Source of the DNA: a virus | Virus record (IMG/VR): IMGVR_UViG_3300035180_000343 | Coordinates: 62,001 to 126,000 of that record | Length of the DNA stretch: 64,000 bases | Strand: one strand, 5' to 3' | Shown here: positions 1 to 9,304 of the stretch, one piece after another | Layout: each line of letters begins with the position of its first letter | Position numbering within the stretch: position 1 is the first letter of the stretch | Notes under the pieces: generated by a model | What the model saw: only the letters and a program-made list of their open reading frames with translations | Told to the model about the DNA's origin: nothing | Databases searched by the model: none | Translations under genes and position numbers: made by a program

Positions 1-3000
1 AACAGGATCAAGAACTTTAGTATCTGGCATATATTCTAGAAATTCCTGTTGCCCTTGATTTTGTTTTTCGATATTGACGTCGAACTCTTCAAGAAATTTT
101 ACCCCGATGTTGCCATGTCTATATTTGTTGAACACATCATATTCGATAGTCAGCCGATCCATTTCTTCTTCTGATTTGTCAAGTTTAGAAACTTTTAAAT
201 CTTGAATTAGTCCCGAATCTGAAATAGTTTTTCCGATATTTTCTTGTAATGCTTTATATGTCGTCAACTCTTCCTTTTTAACAGCCAGCGACGGAACATG
301 AATGTCATTATATTCCAAAATAGAAATTAAACTGTTATTATCAATGCTTATCAAAGGCTTAATGACATCGTTGGTTATTAGTTTTGCACTTTGTTCGATA
401 AACTTTACATTCATTATGCGGTTTGCTAGTTTTTTTCTTGTCGGTGTGTCTACTTTTTGAAAGACATCTTCTAAAACTTCATCTTTGTCTTCAACGACGA
501 GTTTATCAATAATTCGATTGACAGTCTCGTTCAAAGTATCTTTTATACTTTTTGCATATCCAGAATCAGTCTTTAATAGATTTAAAAAATTGAGTGTTGT
601 TTTTGTTGAAACTGCTTTCCAATTATCTCCATCAGAAAATGATTTCATTAGACCTACGCTAAATTTGTCAATTTTTATTGGTTGATGATCGAATGTGGTT
701 TCGACGAATTTATTTGCTTGTTCTGGAGTAAAAAGAACAGTTGCTAATAAACTAGATGTGTGGTCTAGAACTGGAGATTTCATTGTTTGTTCAAACAAAT
801 TTCCTCTCAATTTTTCTTTCAGCTTTTCTGGAAAGTTCGCGACTCCTGTAAAGTTTTCCAGAAGTTTTCCAGTTTTGACATCGTTATTCAGCAGTTGTTT
901 CATTTTTACGACTATTTCATCTGGGATTTCATCTCCTAATAGTTGAAAATGTTTTCCCAAACCGACGACTGCCGCTATGTCGGTTGCTGTGTCAACACGT
1001 TGTTCGATCATTGAAAAAAGTTTTTCTTTCATTTTCGGGAAAGCATTATAAATTCGGTTTAAATACTCAGGAAAATCGAAATAAGAGTTCAATATATCAA
1101 AAAATATACGTTTTACGTCGTCATCACTTGGAAGAGGTGTTTCTTTTTGGTTTTGTTTGATTTTAACAGTATTGTTATAAAAAAACTCATAATCAGTCGG
1201 TATATTATATTTAACTCTATACTCGAAAACTTTATCAGCAATTATCGAAGCCGAACTAAAATATGTAGAAGCAACCAATTTTAAGAATTTAAGGCTAAAC
1301 CCAACATCGAACATTCTGGACGCTATTGTCGAATCCTTGGCCATATTCCAAAATTGTTTTGCATCGACGGTGTCGTCGTTCCATACTAATTTGTATACTC
1401 CGATTACGATATCATTCAAAACATTTCGTTTCGCATTGCTCATGCGGTTTATCGTATTTTGATTAAATTTTTGTAAAAATCCCCCAAGATTTGTTCCAAC
1501 GACTGGTTGTGCTTTTGCTTGTCTAATTCCCTCGGTTATAGCAGATTGAGTGAACTCTTTCATATCGGAATTTTTAGTCAATTGGTCAAAATAACTAAAA
1601 TTCTGCTGATTCATCGTTAACGCTCGAACGAACTCATATACGATTTCCGCTGGAGTTCTGGTTTTGACGATTTTAAATATTTTAAACGGTAGATCCATGT
1701 CAATAACTCGTCTAATTGACATTGGAAGAATGTTATGATTGTCAGACGAAATTTCGATTGTGTCTGGGTCGGGAGAATATATTAAAGAATCTTCTCCCAA
1801 CCTTATTAGAAGATTCTCAATTCCAGTCTTAATGGAGGATAGTATATTTGGAAGAACTACGTTCGATGTCGAACACATTCTAAATGAGATGAATGCCTTT
1901 AATGTAGATTCGTCGCCGTTGCTGAGGCTATACTTTATTGAATCCATGTTCGACATTATTGGAGTATAACTCTTATTTGGTATCAACTCTCTATAAAATG
2001 ATCCAGCAAAAACTAAGAATTCTGAAATTTGTTTAATTCTATCTTCGCTATTGTCTTCTTTTAATAGGTTGAATATCTCTTCATTTTTGCGTCGCAAAAA
2101 TGCATAAATTCGTACCATATCACCAGGCTTGGCGTCGCGCTTTGACAAAATCAAATTGTTATTGTCTATGATCGTTTTTGCGACTGCTTTTAGTCTAGCT
2201 TCACATTGACTAATATTTGAAATGTCTTCAAATACGTCATTCAGTTCATTCATAGTTAATTTAACAAATAAATTGGTGCCTAATTTTTTCAGTTGCTTAT
2301 AAACTTCCCAATTTGAGAACAGTGGATAATTGCCATGAGTCGAATTTAAACCGAGATCGATATCGACAAAAGTAACTTTATCCGTTGCTTCAAACTTGTT
2401 GACGCCATAAGTTTTTAAAACTGCATTATATTCGGCGGCGGTTCTAGTGTTAAATAGGTCAATCCAGAATTGGTTGGATATTCCTTTTGGCGATTGTATA
2501 GTAGGAGTTATCGTTGCTTGAGTTTCCGGCGAAACTACATCTTTCAGTTTCTTTGGCGCAGGCGAATCGTTCTTTACAACAGTTGACGTATCTGCCGTGG
2601 GAGTTTTGACAGTCGATTGAGAAGTTGTCGTGGGTGTTTGTGTAGTTGTGGTAGATGGAGGCACATAGTCTCCCATCTTTCCAAAGATCGTGTTATATTT
2701 GCCTTTCATCACCAACTCTCGGACTTCAAGCGTCCCATCTTTATTTGGTTTAATTTTCGAAAGAAGATACAATTCCTTGGCGGTATGTTCGAGATCCAAT
2801 TTTCCATCTTGGAATTGTTCGACAATCGCTAATACTTTTTGGGATGGTCTGAAAGTCTTATACTTGATATCGGCGATAATTCCTCGAATTAAATTTTCGT
2901 CGAGATCCTTTCCAGACAATCTTTTTGATTTAATTAGAAACAACAGTTTCGTAATTCTTGTCGTTACCGCAGGAAGAAGAAACCCGGAATCATATGCCAG

Positions 3001-3243
3001 TTTAACCGAAACCGACACGTCATGGTTATCGTCCCCGATATTATCAATTTGCAACTTTCCTTCGGCAGTTTCATAATTCTTCATCCCTGCTGTCTGATCG
3101 TTCATCTTGAACATGCCGAGAAACATTAGGAAATTGAAGAAAAAGAGGTTCATCACCTTTTCTTTGTCTGCTAGCACTGCTGCTTTTTCTGCTGGAGTGG
3201 TGTAGATTGTGTTTTCTTCAAGAAAAGAATTTAGTTGTTTCAT
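1..3243 (-). CDS. Very large hypothetical protein, C-terminus beyond window edge
   Basis: I read an uninterrupted minus-strand frame from the ATG at 3243 to base 1, at least 1081 codons with no stop in the rows checked. The product begins MKQLNSFLEENTIY. After about 190 residues it has a low-complexity Thr/Pro/Ser linker (roughly residues 193-240, containing TTTTQTPTTT), followed by a long, mostly helical, charged region. I see no signal peptide, membrane segment or catalytic motif. An AATAAATA octamer at 3277-3284 resembles a T4 late promoter and would give a leader of about 28 nt, which suggests late expression and perhaps a virion role. Family not recognised. Confidence 0.8.
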   Translation of the reverse strand, partial: MKQLNSFLEENTIYTTPAEKAAVLADKEKVMNLFFFNFLMFLGMFKMNDQTAGMKNYETAEGKLQIDNIGDDNHDVSVSVKLAYDSGFLLPAVTTRITKLLFLIKSKRLSGKDLDENLIRGIIADIKYKTFRPSQKVLAIVEQFQDGKLDLEHTAKELYLLSKIKPNKDGTLEVRELVMKGKYNTIFGKMGDYVPPSTTTTQTPTTTSQSTVKTPTADTSTVVKNDSPAPKKLKDVVSPETQATITPTIQSPKGISNQFWIDLFNTRTAAEYNAVLKTYGVNKFEATDKVTFVDIDLGLNSTHGNYPLFSNWEVYKQLKKLGTNLFVKLTMNELNDVFEDISNISQCEARLKAVAKTIIDNNNLILSKRDAKPGDMVRIYAFLRRKNEEIFNLLKEDNSEDRIKQISEFLVFAGSFYRELIPNKSYTPIMSNMDSIKYSLSNGDESTLKAFISFRMCSTSNVVLPNILSSIKTGIENLLIRLGEDSLIYSPDPDTIEISSDNHNILPMSIRRVIDMDLPFKIFKIVKTRTPAEIVYEFVRALTMNQQNFSYFDQLTKNSDMKEFTQSAITEGIRQAKAQPVVGTNLGGFLQKFNQNTINRMSNAKRNVLNDIVIGVYKLVWNDDTVDAKQFWNMAKDSTIASRMFDVGFSLKFLKLVASTYFSSASIIADKVFEYRVKYNIPTDYEFFYNNTVKIKQNQKETPLPSDDDVKRIFFDILNSYFDFPEYLNRIYNAFPKMKEKLFSMIEQRVDTATDIAAVVGLGKHFQLLGDEIPDEIVVKMKQLLNNDVKTGKLLENFTGVANFPEKLKEKLRGNLFEQTMKSPVLDHTSSLLATVLFTPEQANKFVETTFDHQPIKIDKFSVGLMKSFSDGDNWKAVSTKTTLNFLNLLKTDSGYAKSIKDTLNETVNRIIDKLVVEDKDEVLEDVFQKVDTPTRKKLANRIMNVKFIEQSAKLITNDVIKPLISIDNNSLISILEYNDIHVPSLAVKKEELTTYKALQENIGKTISDSGLIQDLKVSKLDKSEEEMDRLTIEYDVFNKYRHGNIGVKFLEEFDVNIEKQNQGQQEFLEYMPDTKVLDPV

Positions 3244-3276
3244 GATGGCTCTTTGAAGTTAATTGGGAACTTAGAG

Positions 3277-3284
3277 TATTTATT
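3277..3284 (-). promoter_or_regulatory. Late-type promoter candidate upstream of the giant gene
   Basis: Minus strand reads AATAAATA, one base off the T4 late -10 octamer TATAAATA, placed about 34 nt before the start at 3243. No sigma-70 -35 is visible. Motif only. Confidence 0.4.
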
Positions 3285-3474
3285 ATTTGGTTTTGAAATC
3301 GGTCTCATAGAATCCAGTGCCGTTGAAGATTGGCCGTCCTGGTATAGAAACTTGTTTGACGAGAGAACCCTCAGACTTGCAAATCGGACAATCTTTCAAA
3401 TTGTCGTCTTTGATTGATTGGTAGGCTTCGATCAATTCGTTACATTTTTGACATCGATATTCATAAAGTGGCAT
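3283..3474 (-). CDS. FmdB-type zinc ribbon protein
   Basis: A 63-residue protein beginning MPLYEYRCQKC, with CxxC knuckles near residues 8-11 and again at CPIC. This is the FmdB_1 zinc-ribbon layout (LYEYRCxxCG). The family is small and DNA- or protein-binding, and often called regulatory without proof. The ATG at 3474 is preferred over 3489 because GGAG lies about 10 nt upstream and the longer form would overlap dexA more. It overlaps the dexA stop, so the two are probably co-translated. Confidence 0.7.
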   Translation of the reverse strand: MPLYEYRCQKCNELIEAYQSIKDDNLKDCPICKSEGSLVKQVSIPGRPIFNGTGFYETDFKTK

Positions 3475-3475
3475 T

Positions 3476-4084
3476 TCAATCTTCTCCAAATACGTCTTGG
3501 TAAACTGTTTTCATTCTGATGATGTCCGCACAAGTGTCGTGTAGACAATTGTGAGCAATCAACCCAGGAATATTCAAATTTTTGTACTTTCCGTATCCGT
3601 CGGTTGATCCAGTCAGAACATCGATGAAAGTTCTGATGTCGCGGATTGCCCAGGTATTGAACGGAAGATTCTTTCCAATCTGTTGATGCATTGACTCGAT
3701 CATGGGGAAATCAAAATAGTTGCCGCGACAAAAGACAAATGATTTTCTGTCATCGAATCGATATTCAGATTCGTGAAGATATTTAGACAGTTCGGTTAAC
3801 CCATCTTCCATCGTCATGTCTTCGTCGGAGTCTTCATAAACAGCTCTCGCCTCAGAACTCTGTTTCTTCCACCAGTCGATGGTGCTTTTGTCAACTGTTC
3901 GACGATATTTGTCCCTTTGTTCGCGTTTGTTGAATTTGACTGAGAATCCATCTTTAACATATTCTTCGAAGGATTTGTTTTCGTCAATTCGAAATGGAAC
4001 ACAGGCTAAAGACAACACAATTGAACTTGGCCGAGTCCCAAGAGTCTCGACGTCGAAATTTAGGAAAATTGGCGAATCTGTCAT
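3476..4084 (-). CDS. dexA: DexA-like 3'-5' exonuclease
   Basis: 202 residues with a DnaQ/RNase-T-like DEDD fold. Motif I is FDVETLG near residue 10. A central FCRGNYFDFPMIE corresponds to Exo II, and HNCLHDTCADI at the C-terminus to Exo III (DEDDh). T4 DexA (227 aa) is a single-strand 3' exonuclease of the same architecture. The start overlaps the end of the 59-like gene by 4 bases (ATGA), and a zinc-ribbon gene follows. It belongs to the 33-59-dexA run. The DexA assignment rests on motifs and context. Confidence 0.75.
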   Translation of the reverse strand: MTDSPIFLNFDVETLGTRPSSIVLSLACVPFRIDENKSFEEYVKDGFSVKFNKREQRDKYRRTVDKSTIDWWKKQSSEARAVYEDSDEDMTMEDGLTELSKYLHESEYRFDDRKSFVFCRGNYFDFPMIESMHQQIGKNLPFNTWAIRDIRTFIDVLTGSTDGYGKYKNLNIPGLIAHNCLHDTCADIIRMKTVYQDVFGED

Positions 4085-4590
4085 TTTTTGCTTCCCATGA
4101 GCAGTATATAACGGTTAATATGTTTGATTTCTTTTTCAAATGGATCAATATCCAACAATGCAATTGGCTGATATTTCGCCAGAGCTGCAACGGTATCAAG
4201 AGAAATTACGTTATTGATTGCTGACTGAATGATATTCTCTCTTGTTTGTCCAATACATTGTTCTTTCTCACGTTCAATGTTGGCATCTAAATTTTCCCGA
4301 AATTTGAAGAACTCGTCTGCCACTTGATATGCATGTTTAGACGCCATTAGATTTAGATACGGAGGACGGTCGAATTGTCTAAGGTTAGCAACGAAGTGAT
4401 ATTTGATTTTCTCCATGTCTGCGTCATAGTGATTCAACAACGACAAGCATTGTAAGTTGTATTTCAAATACTTTGAATCCGTTGATTTCGTCCATCCAAG
4501 TTTAGTAAAATCGTATTTTCCTTGAAAGTGTAAATATAGTCCCATGAAACAGTTGTAAACATCGATGGGAGAAAACGTTGTTGTGACCAT
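4081..4590 (-). CDS. 59: gp59-like helicase loader
   Basis: 169 residues. The N-terminal pattern VYNCFMGLYLHFQGKYDF, followed by a conserved Trp, resembles the T4 gp59 N-terminus (VYKLYLMIKQHMNGKYD). gp59 loads the gp41 helicase onto gp32-covered forked DNA. The ATG at 4590 overlaps the stop of the upstream 33-like gene (TGATG), reproducing the T4 order 33-59. An in-frame TTG one codon earlier is less likely. The C-terminal half is less conserved by eye. Confidence 0.6.
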   Translation of the reverse strand: MVTTTFSPIDVYNCFMGLYLHFQGKYDFTKLGWTKSTDSKYLKYNLQCLSLLNHYDADMEKIKYHFVANLRQFDRPPYLNLMASKHAYQVADEFFKFRENLDANIEREKEQCIGQTRENIIQSAINNVISLDTVAALAKYQPIALLDIDPFEKEIKHINRYILLMGSKK

Positions 4591-4877
4591 CAAAACTCCA
4601 TCATTTGATTTGAAGTTCGTTTCAATAATCCAACACTTTCTCCTTGGACTCTAAGTTTCTCTTTAAGGGATTCCGATAACATTGCTGGGATGTCTTCGAA
4701 ATCTACCTTATTAAGTTCGCTCCATTGAAGCAGTGCTTGGATATAATCCCCGTCAGTTTCGAGCACTGCTAACAATTCGATCTCTTCCGATACATTTCGT
4801 GGATTATCAAATTGACGATCAAACTTTTCAATTGGATCATTGATATGTTCGATGTCGTCAAAGAATAAATTATTCAT
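4590..4877 (-). CDS. 33: gp33-like late transcription coactivator
   Basis: 95 residues, acidic. The segment DYIQALLQWSELN followed by DFEDIPAMLSESLKEK resembles T4 gp33 (SYLEATTAFLEEN, then a helix), and the protein ends in a short hydrophobic tail (MMEF) where T4 gp33 has its clamp-binding LDFLL. In T4, gp33 bridges RNA polymerase, gp55 and the gp45 clamp at late promoters. The neighbouring 59 homologue supports the call. A gene-55 sigma factor is not in this window. Confidence 0.55.
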   Translation of the reverse strand: MNNLFFDDIEHINDPIEKFDRQFDNPRNVSEEIELLAVLETDGDYIQALLQWSELNKVDFEDIPAMLSESLKEKLRVQGESVGLLKRTSNQMMEF

Positions 4878-4888
4878 CTGCTATTCTC

Positions 4889-5944
4889 CTATCTTTTCCA
4901 AAGATTTTGTAAATTAAGATCGCCCAAATCATTCCTCACAGAGGATGTTAGATAACTAGACAATTCTACTTCCTGTGGAGCCACCTGTGAATTTTCGCTA
5001 GTGAAGTGCTTTTCAATCCAAGGTAAAGGATGCTCAATTCGTGGGATGCCATCCACCAGTTTCACCGCCTTCATACGTCGAGGTAACAAGTAGTCAATAT
5101 AATTTGACAGAATTTTCTCGTTCAAACCCAACATCGTTCCATTCTCAAACAAATACCTCGCCCATTCTTTTTCTTGTTCTGCCGCCGCCATGAAAATCTG
5201 TGTTGCATTCTTTCGATTGTCGCCGATGATTTGCACGAATTCTGGGTCATCTTGTGGAAGTAGCTTTAAGATGTGCTGAACTAAAACAAGGTGCATGTTC
5301 TCGTCACGAGCGATCATCTTGATAGTCTTAGCTGATGCTTCAACCATTCCTCGTTCCATGAATGCGAACGTGCATGCAAAAGAAACATAGAATCTGATGG
5401 CTTCAAGTGCATTTGCAGAAATCAGCGCAAGATAAAGATTTTCTTTGTTTGGATTGTTGCGTAGACGATCATATGATTCGGTGATGTCATGTGCGCAATC
5501 CACGATTGGACGAATATTGGGCATGTCGTCAACCACTTCAGCAGGGTTTGGATAGATAGCCCGTAAGATGTAGGTATAACTTGCACTGTGGATAGACTCG
5601 AAAAACGACCATGTTAGAATGGCATTTTCTAATGTCGGGTCAGTGCAGTGTTCCAAGAAAGTGAGAGCTGGTGCCCTTCCCTGGATTGAATCCAATAAGA
5701 TTTGTCGTTTAAGATTAGATGTAAAGATGAACTGTTCGGCATCTGTCATCTTATCGAAACTACGTTTCTCTTGAGAAAAGTCGATTTCCTGTGGACGCCA
5801 AAAAAAGGATTTCATCTTCTCGTCAATTTTGTCCAAGATTGGATAACGTATTGTATCGTAACGACAGATGCCATGTCCACTCTCGCCAAAGAATAACTTG
5901 TCGGGGTGAACATTCATTGATAGAACTGGTTGAAAAGTGGTCAT
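4889..5944 (-). CDS. nrdB: Ribonucleotide reductase class Ia, small subunit
   Basis: 351 residues from the second ATG (MTTFQPVLSMN), chosen because GGAG lies 8 nt upstream. NrdB houses the diferric-tyrosyl radical. Ligand patterns are visible: EHCTDPTLENAI, the WSFFESIHSASY helix, and ARDENMHLVLVQHIL with the last Glu/His pair. The tail ENLWKR-like end is shorter than in E. coli. It forms the holoenzyme with the NrdA encoded just upstream and has its own sigma-70 promoter at 5965-5993. Confidence 0.93.
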   Translation of the reverse strand: MTTFQPVLSMNVHPDKLFFGESGHGICRYDTIRYPILDKIDEKMKSFFWRPQEIDFSQEKRSFDKMTDAEQFIFTSNLKRQILLDSIQGRAPALTFLEHCTDPTLENAILTWSFFESIHSASYTYILRAIYPNPAEVVDDMPNIRPIVDCAHDITESYDRLRNNPNKENLYLALISANALEAIRFYVSFACTFAFMERGMVEASAKTIKMIARDENMHLVLVQHILKLLPQDDPEFVQIIGDNRKNATQIFMAAAEQEKEWARYLFENGTMLGLNEKILSNYIDYLLPRRMKAVKLVDGIPRIEHPLPWIEKHFTSENSQVAPQEVELSSYLTSSVRNDLGDLNLQNLWKR

Positions 5945-5964
5945 TAGTAACTCCATAAAGTTTA

Positions 5965-5993
5965 ATTATACGCTAAATTACCTGATAAGTCAA
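5965..5993 (-). promoter_or_regulatory. Sigma-70 promoter of nrdB
   Basis: Minus strand TTGACT, 17-bp spacer, TATAAT. It sits between the nrdA stop (5995) and the nrdB start. Confidence 0.75.
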
Positions 5994-5994
5994 G

Positions 5995-8241
5995 TCAGAG
6001 TTTACATGCACCACTTTCACATCCACCATCTTCTAACATATCATCCCCGGATCCATCATATGTGTTTGAATAGTATAACGTTTTCACTCCAGACTGATAA
6101 GCAAACAATAGGTCAGAAATAAGACAACTCATAGTAATTTCACCACGGGATGGGTTATAACTGGTATTTGCTGAGATTGATTGGTCAACCCAACGTTGCA
6201 TTACTGCAACTGTTTTAAGATAATCTCGAACATCGACATTCCATAGAGTCTCATATACGTTATTCAGTTTGCTAAATTCTGGAACAACTTGTGGCAATAC
6301 ACCCTCTTTGGATCCTTTGATGGTGATTAGACTTCTTGGCGGTTCAAATCCAGATGTTTCGTTCGATAGCTGTGAACTTGTTTCACAGGGCATTAGTGCC
6401 ATTAAAGTTGCGTTACGAATACCATATTTGAGTGCTCGAGTTTTCAATGCATCCCAATCCATTCTAGTTTGCCCTGGCACCACACTGACGTCTTTGGGGA
6501 AAATGCCGTCATGATATCGAGTGCGAACATCAATGCTTCCTCGTTCTTCCGCAAGACTGATTGACGATTCTGTTAGATAATAAGCAATACGCTCCATCAA
6601 CTTATCGGTTTCTAGCAGTGCTTCATCTGATCCCCATGTCATTCGACCTTTAGCTAACCAGTGTGCATATCCAATAATACCTATTCCAAGTGGACGATAC
6701 CGTTCGGTGTGACGTCGGGCAGCGTCGTTCATATAGTCTTGATATGATAAAAGCTCATCCAACCCTCTGTTTAAAACTTGACAACAATCTCTAAGAATAT
6801 CAATCTGTGACTCTGTCATTTCTTTGCTGAATTTACCAACATTAACAGCGGCCAGAGTGCATAGAGCAATGAGGGATTCATTATTGCCCATTGGTGCAGT
6901 AGGAAGACAGATTTCTTGGCATAGGTTAGATAAGAAAATGTGTTCATAGAATGGAGTTTGCGTATTTACGTTATCAGCATTAAAGATATAGATTCGACCA
7001 GTCTCAAATCGTTCGTTCATCAACTTGGAAAAATATTCCATTGCTGGGATACTTTTACGAGTGACCTTTGGAGACGTTTCGTATTTTTCATACAAAGTTT
7101 TGAAAAGTTCGGTGTCATTGCTATAGAAGGCATCATATAAATCTGGTACTTCTTCTGGGCTGAATAAAGTAATATTGCCACCAGTTACAAGTCGTTCATA
7201 CATGAATCCATTTAACGCAACCGAATAATCCATGGTTCTGATTCGTGTTTCTTCTGTCCCTTTGTTGTTCTTAAGCTCAATCAAGCTCTCGAACTCAATA
7301 TGCCAACCTGGATACGACATCGTAGCAGATGCACCACGAACTGATCCCTGTGAACATGATTTAAGTGCGGCATTGAAATACTTTGCAAAAGGAATGACCC
7401 CAGTAGTAACTGCTGTGCCTTTGTTGACTAATTGTCCAACACCACGAATACGCCCGACATTGATACCAATTCCTGCTTTCTTGGATGCATATTCAACAAT
7501 AGCGGAAGCAGTGGAATTTATAGATGACAGCGAATCTCCACTATCAATTACCGTACAAGATGAGAATTGTTTTACTGGTGTTCTCATACCAGCCATAATT
7601 GGCGTGGGCAATGAAATATAATGTTGACTTGCCAAATCGTAGAATTTCTTAACCCACATCATTCGAGTTTCTTTCGGATAACGTGCAAATAGCGTAGCAG
7701 CAACCATGATATATGGAAACTGGAAAGATTCATATATCTTCCTCGTCTTTCTATTTTGTACCAAATATTTCTTGCGCATCTGTTCGGCGCCGGCATATCT
7801 GAACAGATCGTCTCGACGGTGGTCGATCATTGAATTGAGTTCGTCTATTTCTTCATCGTTATAATATTGTAGAATATCGCCCGAGTAGAACCCAGATTCA
7901 ATGTTGCGATTTAAAACTGTTCGCAGGTGAGGTGGCATGTTAGTGCCGAATGCTTCTTTGCGAACTGTAAACCAAACCAGTCTTGCTGCCACGTGGTCAT
8001 AGTTTGGTGTGTCTTCGGAAATCAAGTCAGATGCTGCTTTTATTAGAAGTGAATGTATCTCACTTGTTTTCATCCTGTTGTAGAAATGTATTTGTGCCTG
8101 CATTTCTATATGCGACACGGAGACGCATCGAATGGGTGTGAGGCCATCGTCGTTGTCGCCACCACATGCCCATTCAAGGACATTATGGATTTTAGTTAAA
8201 TCAAGAGGTTGGACTGATCCGTCACGTTTAATTACGTTCAA
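5995..8241 (-). CDS. nrdA: Ribonucleotide reductase class Ia, large subunit
   Basis: 748 residues, the usual NrdA size. There is an N-terminal ATP-cone (VIKRDGSVQPLDLTKI), the radical-site loop around LSNLCQEICLPT, an active-site SCTVIDSGD segment, and a C-terminal redox pair in GGCESGACKL that accepts electrons from glutaredoxin or thioredoxin. It reduces NDPs to dNDPs for phage replication. No intron or intein interrupts it, unlike nrd genes of many T-even relatives. An intrinsic terminator lies upstream of its start, so it probably has a separate promoter that I cannot define. Confidence 0.95.
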   Translation of the reverse strand: MNVIKRDGSVQPLDLTKIHNVLEWACGGDNDDGLTPIRCVSVSHIEMQAQIHFYNRMKTSEIHSLLIKAASDLISEDTPNYDHVAARLVWFTVRKEAFGTNMPPHLRTVLNRNIESGFYSGDILQYYNDEEIDELNSMIDHRRDDLFRYAGAEQMRKKYLVQNRKTRKIYESFQFPYIMVAATLFARYPKETRMMWVKKFYDLASQHYISLPTPIMAGMRTPVKQFSSCTVIDSGDSLSSINSTASAIVEYASKKAGIGINVGRIRGVGQLVNKGTAVTTGVIPFAKYFNAALKSCSQGSVRGASATMSYPGWHIEFESLIELKNNKGTEETRIRTMDYSVALNGFMYERLVTGGNITLFSPEEVPDLYDAFYSNDTELFKTLYEKYETSPKVTRKSIPAMEYFSKLMNERFETGRIYIFNADNVNTQTPFYEHIFLSNLCQEICLPTAPMGNNESLIALCTLAAVNVGKFSKEMTESQIDILRDCCQVLNRGLDELLSYQDYMNDAARRHTERYRPLGIGIIGYAHWLAKGRMTWGSDEALLETDKLMERIAYYLTESSISLAEERGSIDVRTRYHDGIFPKDVSVVPGQTRMDWDALKTRALKYGIRNATLMALMPCETSSQLSNETSGFEPPRSLITIKGSKEGVLPQVVPEFSKLNNVYETLWNVDVRDYLKTVAVMQRWVDQSISANTSYNPSRGEITMSCLISDLLFAYQSGVKTLYYSNTYDGSGDDMLEDGGCESGACKL

Positions 8242-8266
8242 GTTGAAGACTCCGCGATGTTAGATG

Positions 8267-8294
8267 AAAAGCCACGAATTTTTAGGCTCGTGGC
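8267..8294 (-). terminator. Intrinsic terminator between the 58-aa gene and nrdA
   Basis: On the minus strand, GCCACGA and TCGTGGC pair around an A-rich loop and are followed by TTTT. It lies downstream of the gene at 8325-8501 and upstream of nrdA. Confidence 0.75.
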
Positions 8295-8324
8295 AGGTAA
8301 TTGACATACGATATATAAAATTTG

Positions 8325-8501
8325 CTATTCTTTTTGTGGAAAATTATTGATAATTTCAGCATCTTTTGGATTAGACGGGTCAAACTTTTGAATGCGAAAT
8401 CCTTTGGCATACTCTTCGTCGACTTTAGTTATTCTAACGAGTGGATATTTATTCCAATTCGTTCGTATATACTTTACATCGGTTTCGTTTTTAATCGTCA
8501 T
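8325..8501 (-). CDS. Small hypothetical protein, 58 aa
   Basis: ATG at 8501, TAG at 8325. The product starts MTIKNETDVKYIRTNW and ends NNFPQKE. It follows the stop of the preceding gene by 14 nt and is followed by a terminator, which fits the last gene of a short operon. The ribosome site is weak (AAGAAT). No family recognised. Confidence 0.55.
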   Translation of the reverse strand: MTIKNETDVKYIRTNWNKYPLVRITKVDEEYAKGFRIQKFDPSNPKDAEIINNFPQKE

Positions 8502-8514
8502 TATTCTTAAGCAC

Positions 8515-8757
8515 TTATAGTCCGACTTCGAGATGATAAAGCGCGTTCACTTCATATACTTCTAAATCGCCAATTTTTAGTGATTGGTTATCTTCTTCTG
8601 AACTCAGGACATTTTTTGTTAATGCATCCTTTTCTGCTCGAACGATTGCTAACTCGATACTACCGAGATATACCTTAGTTGGCTTCTTTCCAGTTTCGCG
8701 CTCAAAGTAGTATGCTTTTTTGAAAATCGTGGTGGAAATACTAGTAGATTGTTGCAT
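8515..8757 (-). CDS. Hypothetical protein, 80 aa
   Basis: Start taken at the ATG 8757 (MQQSTSIS) with GAGG upstream, rather than the in-frame TTG at 8778. The protein contains KPTKVYLGSIELAIV and a charged C-terminus. It is placed directly behind dCMP deaminase, so it probably belongs to the same transcript. Function unknown. Confidence 0.6.
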   Translation of the reverse strand: MQQSTSISTTIFKKAYYFERETGKKPTKVYLGSIELAIVRAEKDALTKNVLSSEEDNQSLKIGDLEVYEVNALYHLEVGL

Positions 8758-8774
8758 TAAGTTACCTCGAGAAA

Positions 8775-9212
8775 TCAATAGAAGTCGACTTCAACACCGC
8801 TTTCATTAAACATGGTGGCTGCTACTTCAAAACTGTCGGCCCACCGACCGTCTATCTCGGGTAAAGGGGCGATAACTTTAGTAATTCCTGCCTGGATGAT
8901 TAGTTTAGCGCATTCCGCGCATGGATGGAGCGCACTGACAATAAGTGTCCCACCTGCAACGGATATTCCTGAGCGTGCGGCAGTTGCTATCGCATTGGCC
9001 TCAGCGTGAATAACATACTTCAGCTTTGTAGCTCTGTCATTCAGTCTTGCATCGGTATCCTCCACCCCAACGGGGAATCCATTATACCCGATGCTTAATA
9101 TGCGATTCGCTTCGTTGACAATACAGCACCCGACCTTGGTACTTGGGTCTTTTGACCATGATCCTACCAAATGTGCCAGGTCCACAAATTTTGATTGCCA
9201 TGATGGTTTCAT
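8775..9212 (-). CDS. dCMP/deoxycytidylate deaminase
   Basis: 145 residues from ATG 9212. Zinc-site motifs of the cytidine deaminase superfamily are present: HAEANA (residues ~70-75) and HPCAECAK (~95-102). It feeds dUMP to ThyX for dTMP. The longer in-frame reading from GTG 9320 would place an out-of-family hydrophobic N-terminus on the enzyme. That stretch is better explained by a separate 31-aa gene in another frame, whose stop overlaps this ATG (ATGA). Confidence 0.88.
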   Translation of the reverse strand: MKPSWQSKFVDLAHLVGSWSKDPSTKVGCCIVNEANRILSIGYNGFPVGVEDTDARLNDRATKLKYVIHAEANAIATAARSGISVAGGTLIVSALHPCAECAKLIIQAGITKVIAPLPEIDGRWADSFEVAATMFNESGVEVDFY

Positions 9213-9304
9213 TCGCCTGTTCCAACGCCGATAAACCAACCAAGAAACAGGGAAACTGGTATCGACAAGAGAAACCAGAACAATAGTGCGAGCAAGTAAT
9301 TCAT
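9209..9304 (-). CDS. Small single-span membrane protein, 31 aa
   Basis: ATG 9304, TGA 9209-9211. The product (MNYLLALLFWFLLS, then PVSLFLGWFIG) is almost wholly hydrophobic, one membrane span. AAAGGAG lies just upstream of the ATG. It overlaps its upstream neighbour by 4 bases (ATGA) and the deaminase by 3-4 bases (ATGA), so three genes are translationally coupled. Function unknown; holin-like accessory or superinfection roles are only guesses. Confidence 0.65.
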   Translation of the reverse strand: MNYLLALLFWFLLSIPVSLFLGWFIGVGTGE

